The notes under the pieces are model-generated. The model did no database searches. It was not told the origin of the DNA and saw only the letters and a program-made list of their open reading frames with translations. A program made the translations under genes and the position numbers. This document shows positions 57,377 through 64,000 of a stretch of DNA of 64,000 bases, piece after piece (position 1 is the first letter of the stretch; every line of letters begins with the position of its first letter). Source of the DNA: Pegoplata infirma (lineage: Eukaryota > Arthropoda > Insecta > Diptera > Anthomyiidae); NCBI GenBank assembly GCA_963921195.1, contig OY992539.1, forward strand, positions 153,854,162-153,918,161, given 5' to 3'.

Positions 57377-57631
57377 CTTGGTCTGTTTTCGCTACAACGA
57401 GACGAAGGTCATTGTTACCAGTTCTCGATTAGGTAAAATTAGTATATGATTTGTAATTATATGGTAATTCTTAATGAAATATATTTCCAAATTTGTGTGA
57501 GTACACTTCTTTCCAGAACTTTTTGAAGCCCCTAATAAGGTAGAAAGCTGAAAATTGGTATACATATCGAAAAACACCTGGGTCAGATCCTAACGTAGCT
57601 GGATATTTTTATACTTTGATAACTTAGCAAT

Positions 57632-60116
57632 TGCCAACAAATATTCAGCCTTATCATAGAAAAATAAAATAAATTTAAAATCGACTTTTAATTTTTTTTC
57701 CATACAAATTAGGTCCGTTAGATAACCTTACTACAATCTACTATTTATTTTTTACTGTTTTTAATACAGCTGGAAATTTTCAATACAAAAAATAAAAATA
57801 AACTTTAAATTTTGGGTAATCTAATAGACATATTAGGTCCGTTCGATTACCTTACTACAATCTACGTTTTTTTTACTATTTTTACTAGAGCTGGAAATTT
57901 TCAATACAAAAAGTAAACAAGACTTTCCAGTTGTAGTAAAAAATAGTTAGAAATTTGGGTAATCAAATTGTTTTTGTTTTTAAAATCGACTTTCAAAAAA
58001 ATTTGAAATTTAAAATAAAACTTTTGTTAAAATAGACTTTTTATTTTTCCTTGGCATGGGCCAATTATTGTTTTTATATTTTAGAAATTTAAATGTTTTT
58101 AGCATAATGTTGACTAAAATTTTCGTGACCTACCGTTTGAGAACCGTTGGTCAAAAAAAACTTGACTTTTACTAATTTTATGTTGCCCAAAATCATAACA
58201 AACATATCAGACCAGATCTAATTAATTTTAACACGGATGTATATAATTAATTACATATTTTAAAGGCCGCTGTTCCAAAAAAGTAATTCACATAAAAAAT
58301 GTGAAAATGAAAATTTCAGAATTTTTTCGGTGTTCTAGATTTCACATCCGAATTTCTTTATCGTTTTGTTTCACATAAATAAAATTTTGTGGAAGTAAAA
58401 CGAATGCACTTTTTCCCTTATAATTTTTTAAATTTTAATTATTCGATTTCAACTTTGAATGAAACAGTGATCAACAAACCACTTAACTTGATTTCATGTG
58501 ATTCGGAAATTTTCATGTGAATTGAAAAGTTGTGAAAGACAGAACAGAGGCTGTAGATCAAATTATATTGAAATGACAAAAAAAAGAGAAAAGCTGGAAT
58601 ATATTCTATTAATTCAATTTAAGTTTTACATAAGTTTAATTATTCGTTCATATACATACATACATTTTATAGTCTATTTTTTTTTATTATTTACAAATTG
58701 CACATTTCCAATTCCTAAATATTTTATTTCATAACGACATTTATTAATTAATTAACTTTTAATATAATTTTTATTTAAGCTAAGAAAATTATATATTATC
58801 AAACATAATTATTTTGTTTGTAATGTAAAGCGCTTTTTGCAAATAAACATATTGATTTAACAATATTTAAATGGTTTTAATTATACATGTGGCAACACTA
58901 AAAAAGTTTATATCGAAAGAAGAATAATAAACGATTAAGTCAATGTTAATAATTGGTTATATTGAGGAGACAATTTTTTTGAAACGAAAACAAAAATCTT
59001 TAAAATACCTGCACCTTAGTCTTGTATCGATTTTTATCGTCGTTAGAGTTTTAAAATTTTTATTTAAGAAATTTCAAAAATAAAAATGTTTTCATGTACC
59101 TATCACAAAACTATGTCTTCGGGTATAGACTATTTTAATGTGTTGCCACACTGATATGTTCCGCATGTTTTTATATTGTTTAGTTGTATAATAAAACAAT
59201 TTACAAGTCAATTTCAAATCGGTCTAAGTTCATTCGTTTTTTTTTTTTTATTATATATTTGATTTGTTTTTTATTATTCCCTTGGATGCACTTAAAAATA
59301 AATGTAAGCAAATCTATCTTTTTATTTATTTTTTCTTTGGCATAAAGAATTATTTTGTGTATTGCAATTTTTGTTGTATAAATACGAAACAGAACTAAGT
59401 AACCTTTCCGTATTAGTTGGATGATTATTTGCAATTGGCCTTTGTGTTGACAAAAAGCGCTCGCTAAATGTTGAATTTAAATGATTGTCTTCTCTAAAAA
59501 TGCAATTTGTATACACAAAAAAAAAAAACAAAGTACAGAATTATTTGTAATTTCTTACTCGTCTATCTATGTTAAACAAGGAAATGTATATGAAAATTAA
59601 AACAAAGAAAAAAGTGGCCATTCAAGAAATCTTTAAAACATTTTTTTTGAAGAGATTAACCATCGATCGTAATTAGAATTTGTTTGTACATACGAAAAAA
59701 AAATTCAAAATTCAATTGAATCGCAAAATTAAAACATAATTCTTTTGATAACACAAAGGCTTGTTCATTTTTTAATCATCTCATCTAATCGCAATAAAGG
59801 CTGCAACAAAAAAATCTACCTTTGATGTGTAGTGATAATGTAAATTCAATTTACCAATCAATCATTAATGGATAAATTCTGTAATAAATTATTGTTAATC
59901 TCTTCGAAAACTTTTTTAAAGGTTTCCTGGAATAAGTACTACAACTGATCCTAGTATAACACAATAAGGTATGTACTTAGGTTTCAATCCCACAATCATT
60001 ATGATAGGCATAACAATTTAATGATATTCTGATGTACATGTATTATTTTTATTTAATACATCTTTTTTTCTAATTAATGATTCGATAAAAACATATTTGT
60101 ATATTTCTTTTCTTAG
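57632..60116. other. Intron stretch without a gene
   Basis: 57710-57800 and 57836-57915 are an imperfect direct repeat (AGGTCCGTT, CTTACTACAATCTAC, AGCTGGAAATTTTCAATAC). 58263-58553 may be an element: GGCCGCTGTTC and GAACAGAGGCTG ends with TTCACAT/ATGTGAA palindromes inside. The rest is AT-rich with nothing recognised. Confidence 0.5.
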
Positions 60117-60363
60117 ACAACAACAAAAACATATGTTACAAAACTAAAAACAACTTCAGAGAAACAAAATAATGCAGCACAAAATAACTTTTTGAATAGT
60201 GGCGTACATTTTAAATATAATTTAATTAATAATGAAACAGACGGTGATTCTGAAACTTCAACCCTAGCAACACATAAAACCGAAGCGGCGGTAGGGTCGT
60301 CCTGTACAGGCGATGTTACATCGCAATATATTGGATTTTCTTCAGAAGATTTTCAACAGCAAA
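60117..60363 (+). CDS. E(bx): E(bx) internal exon, Asn/Thr/Ser-rich
   Basis: The acceptor TTTTCTTAG ends at 60116. The frame opens TTTKTYVTKLKTTSEKQNNA and runs through an Asp/Glu/Ser/Thr-rich stretch to SSEDFQQQ. It is not strongly conserved by eye. The assignment rests on phase agreement with the exons before and after, good splice signals, and position after the PPPLTPVHQ exon. The donor is CAAA/GTATAA at 60364. An unrelated gene's exon is possible but less likely. Confidence 0.78.
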
Positions 60364-60429
60364 GTATAATAAAAAAATGCATACATATATATTTTTGAAT
60401 ACAACAATTTTTTTTGTTAATCTTTTTAG

Positions 60430-60731
60430 ATACAAACTATTCTACAGTAAATCGAGCCAGTTTAAATGATGTAGAACTAAACAATGAAAATTCAATTATG
60501 ATACCACAAAAATTACTAAATTCTAATGCATTAAATGTGCAGAATATAACTTCTATTAATAAAAATAGTAATATTGACATTAACGATGAAGAGTACGAGT
60601 TGACATTACAAGAAAACACTTTGAAGAACATTAAAATGGAGTCGTCGCCATTGTCGCCCATAACAAATTCCAAATTAGATGAATTGAATTACATTAATTT
60701 ATCAAAGGATTTTAACCGAACAGAGTTGGCT
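60430..60731 (+). CDS. E(bx): E(bx) internal exon, last one visible
   Basis: Separated by a 66 bp intron; the acceptor is ATCTTTTTAG. The split codon becomes AAT, and the frame stays open through NTNYSTVNRASLNDVELNNE to an acidic Ser/Pro segment (MESSPLSPITNSKLDELNY). The donor GGCT/GTAAGT at 60732 ends the exon in phase 0. No further coding exon is recognisable before 64000, so the PHD fingers and bromodomain at the C-terminus of the family must lie to the right. Confidence 0.8.
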
Positions 60732-61696
60732 GTAAGTACAAATTATGTTTTAATTCTAAAATTCCTTCTCGAGTTCTAATTTTTATGTGACAACAAACGT
60801 TCGTACAATGTACGAAAAATTTCGTTGTTTCGTATCACAATGTACGAAATAGTCAAAAATCTTTAAAAGGAATCAATGTTGGCAATCGATACCTTTTCAA
60901 TACCGTTATCCCTTTCAAAACCCTTTAAATTGAATACCGGTACCAATACCAATACCGAAACTCAATTTTGGTATCGGATACCGGTATCCAAAAACCTTTT
61001 CCTTCGGTATCGGTACGTACCGGTATTGAAACGGTTTTTCTTAAAAACCATGTTTTTTTTTAATTCATAGTTTGTAAATTTTTTGGTTTTTGTAAATGAA
61101 AAATAGTACTCTAAATGCCTCACCGAAGTCTCATAAAAATCAAAAAATTCTTTTGGCACCCACATCGTGAATTAAATAAATATTTCAAAAAAGCCATACT
61201 TCAACCGCGATGCGAGAGCAAAAGAAAATTATTGATTTTCACGAAATTTTTATGGATTCATTTTGACTCCCAATAGAAACTTTCTGGACCCTTTTGCATA
61301 GTATAGTTTTTTTGGTGATTTTTATTTAATCCGTGATGTGGGTGCCCAAGGATTTTTTTGATATTTACAGGACTTCGGGGAAGGCATTTGGAATACTAGC
61401 AGGAGGTTTTCCACCATAGTATAATTTTTTGAAGTGGCTTAACTCGTAGAAATCGTCCATAAAGGTCCCATAATTCGCGAAAAAAATTGTTTGCAATATT
61501 TTTGAATGTGATCTTGTCTATTTTCCAAATAGATAACACCAACAAAAATACTTGGTTGCCTAGAAATAAGATGAAATATGTAATTTGCTGGGGTTCTTAC
61601 TTTAACCGCGATGCGGGAGGGAAATATATTTTATGGAGTCATTTTGACACCCAATAGAAACTTATTGGACCCTTTTCAGCTCAAACAAAAAAGAAA

Positions 61697-62328
61697 CCCA
61701 GCAAAACTTTGGTAATGGGTAGTTATTATGTAACACATTACGAGGTAATGTGTATCCCTTATTTGTAGCATTATTTTAGGATGTCTTACCAGACATTTGT
61801 TCAACAACATATTATTTCAAGGTGAAAGATAATGCTTTACCAATAACTTGTTACGTAATGCATGATTATTGCAAAAATTGTATTTCATATTTTTTATTTC
61901 TAAACATTAAAACATGGGTGACTTATATTTGGTTACATTATGTATTATTTCAAAATTTGAAATAATGCATTATTTGTAATAGAATACATAATGCATTATA
62001 ATTACATAAAAACTAAATATCTTATACAAAAATGCATAAGTTTAAACTAGAGATGGGCTCACGACAGGAATTTTTGAATCACGGACACTCACTCACGAGC
62101 ATATTTTTTCTACTCACTTACAATCACGTGAGTAAATTTAATACATCGTTACTTGTTCACTACTCGTAACGCCTTATATATTACATTCCGGTATGCTAAA
62201 TTTTATACATTACTGGTACGCATTACTTTGAGTCTCATCCCATGTTAAAATCATCAATGCTGCAATGTATAAAATAAGCTATCCTATACATTATTTTATA
62301 CCATATTTGGTAATCAAATTTTTGCTGG
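61697..62328. mobile_element. Candidate inverted-repeat element with TAATGCATTA arrays
   Basis: CCCAGCAAAACTTTGGTAAT at the left; the right end TTTTTGCTGG preceded by TTTGGTAATC. Many AATAATGCATTAT/GTAATGTGTAAC-like words inside. A hAT-like end, TAGAGATGGGCTCACG, interrupts it at 62045. Target duplication not seen. Confidence 0.5.
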
Positions 62329-62339
62329 AAAGGTAAAAA

Positions 62340-62965
62340 TCTATACGGTCTTATATTTATGTACTAAAGACATAGGAAAATGTCCAGCAAAAGCGGTCCA
62401 GTGCTTCAAAAATTATGAGCAAAAGACTGAATTTCGGCAACGGTTTTTCGTGAATTTTCGAGATAAAAAACTCACTAACTTTCGGAAGGCAATCCTGAGG
62501 ATGCTGAAGCTTGGCAAATATATTTTCCGTTCCCCTGGCCTGGTTCTTATCAAATTTTAACCAAATCGGTTCAATGGTTCAAAATTATTAAGAAAACCGT
62601 GAATTTCAGATTGGTTTCACCTTAAGTTCACTTGTTGAAAAAACCGTTAAACCAGCTTTTAAAAAAAATTGATGGGTCAGGAAAATATGTTACAAAGTAT
62701 TCTTGTCACTCACAAAAATTTTTATAATAAAACAAAAAAAACTTACACTCGAAAAAAAATTTACACTCAAAAAAAAAAAATGTTGCCAATTTTTTTTCAA
62801 AAAATGACTAAAAAAAGTTTTTTACTCGAAAAAAAAAAAAAAAAATATTTCTAATCAAAATTGTTAATTTGATTCACGTGAGAAAATTAACTATCACTTT
62901 AGAAGGGCATTGTGGAGGGTATTGATGGATTCGTCCAAGTCGAATTTAACTTTACTACTTGTTTT
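62340..62965. repeat. Fly interspersed repeat, inverted orientation
   Basis: Ends GGGCATTGTGGAGGGTATTG and AAGTCGAATTTAAC, the complement of the block at 44990. The segment 62390-62600 mirrors 45480-45740 with changes. Confidence 0.65.
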
Positions 62966-63376
62966 TACAAAATTTTTCAAAGTTTTTATACTTTTTTTTT
63001 ATTTTTTTAGCATTTTTTCGATAATACCGGTACGTACCGGTATTGACGTTTCGGTATCGGTAATACCGTAACCGATTCAACTCAAATACCGTTACCGATA
63101 CCGAAATAAATAAAAAACGATACCAATACCGATATCGATACCGTTATTCGTTTCGATTGCCAACCTTGAAAGGAATACATTTTTGGATTTTACAAAAACA
63201 TAAAATATACATTGGAAAAAAATCCATGCGTAAAATATACGAATCCTTTCGTACAATGTACGAAACCATTCGTAATTTTGTACAACAAAATATATTCGTA
63301 CAATACACGAAAAATTTCGTACATTGTACGAAAAATATTTTTAATTTTACGAAAATATTTTATGTATGATTTTGAA

Positions 63377-64000
63377 AATTTAATGCAGAATTTCAAGTTA
63401 TAGAGTTGCTTTATCTTAAATAACCTGTGATAATAATTTTAAGTTGTGTTTTAAATTAAATGTTAGTGTTTATCTTAGATGTTTTATGTAAAATTATTGT
63501 GACTTAATGTGAATAATTTTTATATTATTACGAAACCCTTGATAAAGTCAACAAAACATTGAGGAAACGTTGGGTAAAAATGAAATAAAAGACTTTTATT
63601 TACATTAAAAACATTAGGCCTGATTAGCTTGAGGTAAAACCAAACAAATTTTAGAAAATATACTTGGCCAAATTACAAATAAAATAAACGAAATTTATTT
63701 ATATTTAAAACTAGCTGGCCCGGTCCGCGTTGCTGGCCCAAATAAAAAGAAATAAATTTAAATATATAGCCCTGCAAAAAAAGTAATGAATTTCTTGGCT
63801 TCGAAAAATTTGTGGGCGTGGTTTTAAAGACCCGATTAGGCAGATAATAATCTTCAAATTGTATTTTGGGAACTAAAAAAAAAATGCCATATCTTCGACT
63901 TTGCGAACTGTTTAAATTTAAAGCTTCTTTAGTATTATTACTAAAAACACAAAAATAAATTACGCATATTCTTCGTTCTATTGTCTTAAGTTCAAACAAA
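63377..64000. other. Intron stretch, end of window
   Basis: No E(bx) exon or gene seen. ACTAGCTGGCCCGGTCCGCG at about 63711 resembles a widespread insect repeat end, but no partner lies in the window. Confidence 0.45.

Larger units (their letters stand above)
55371..57631. repeat. Tandem duplication of ~1.13 kb, two copies
   Basis: 55371-56502 and 56503-57631 match almost base for base; I found one substitution (56373 versus 57506) and a one-base T-run difference. Each copy has sub-repeats like the 635-3760 arms in inverted orientation, then a tRNA-like segment. No coding potential. Confidence 0.92.
60874..63168. mobile_element. hAT-type element, 2.3 kb, with ACCGGTATCGG arrays
   Basis: CAATGTTGGCAATCGATACC to CGATTGCCAACCTTG, with an exact 8 bp duplication AAAGGAAT at 60866-60873 and 63169-63176. 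ACCGGTA/TTCGGTATCGG words cluster at both sides. Terminal words and arrays relate it to 47823-48307. The inside holds other repeats and no protein gene. Confidence 0.88.
60785..63365. repeat. Repeat with TTCGTACAATGTACGAA palindromes, split by a hAT-type element
   Basis: 60785-60865 and 63235-63350 carry several TTCGTAC(A)ATGTACGAA-like words each. The hAT-type element at 60874 lies between, and its 8 bp duplication shows the two parts were once joined. Outer ends are not defined. Confidence 0.6.

Noticed and set aside
60732..64000. E(bx) C-terminal PHD/bromodomain exons
   Set aside because: I looked for Cys/His clusters and bromodomain words in all frames and saw none; they must lie beyond the window.

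Overview
The window is animal, very probably from a calyptrate (blowfly or house-fly type) dipteran. One long, interrupted gene on the + strand reads as Enhancer of bithorax, E(bx)/Nurf301, the large subunit of the NURF chromatin remodeller (BPTF in vertebrates). The rest is AT-rich intron filled with nested transposons, including interspersed repeats typical of brachyceran flies. The species assignment is inference; the gene assignment rests on clear domain matches.

E(bx) layout: nine internal coding exons can be joined in frame with GT/AG junctions at 8721-12704, 12767-13141, 13215-13637, 25180-25301, 31388-32419, 32482-32788, 43099-43220, 60117-60363 and 60430-60731. Together they give 2304 whole codons. 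The first exon carries the DDT domain, WHIM-type segments and the first PHD finger; the later exons encode the Gln/Thr/Val-rich middle of the protein. The start codon lies left of the window. The C-terminal PHD fingers and bromodomain of this family lie right of it. Four introns of 62-73 bp contrast with four complete introns of about 6.1, 10.3, 11.5 and 16.9 kb; these, and the two cut by the window edges, are largely transposon.

Intron contents, left to right. 1-8720: a hAT-like end, two CCCGAG-type inverted-repeat elements back to back, one split by a 3.1 kb hAT-type element with a broken protein gene, then a nest of CCCAG-type elements with protein relics. 13638-25179: a hAT-type element with long arms, CCCGAG-type elements nested in each other, tRNA-like repeats, a 3.1 kb CACGC-ended element, and a 255 bp copy of E(bx) exon sequence. 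25302-31387: a second copy of the long-armed hAT-type element and a CCCAG-type element stuffed with CCCGAG-type elements, one inserted into its own kind. 32789-43098: several CCCAG-type copies, one carrying a 4.7 kb element with TGTTACGG ends. 43221-60116: a hAT within a hAT within a fly repeat, a Jockey-type LINE with both reading frames open on the - strand, and a 1.13 kb tandem duplication. 60732-64000: another hAT-type element nested in a further repeat.

The recurring theme is elements with terminal inverted repeats followed by arrays of short degenerate palindromes whose sequence is particular to each family. Several insertions can be dated relative to each other, and their target duplications read, because empty and filled sites both occur in the window. 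I see no other host gene.
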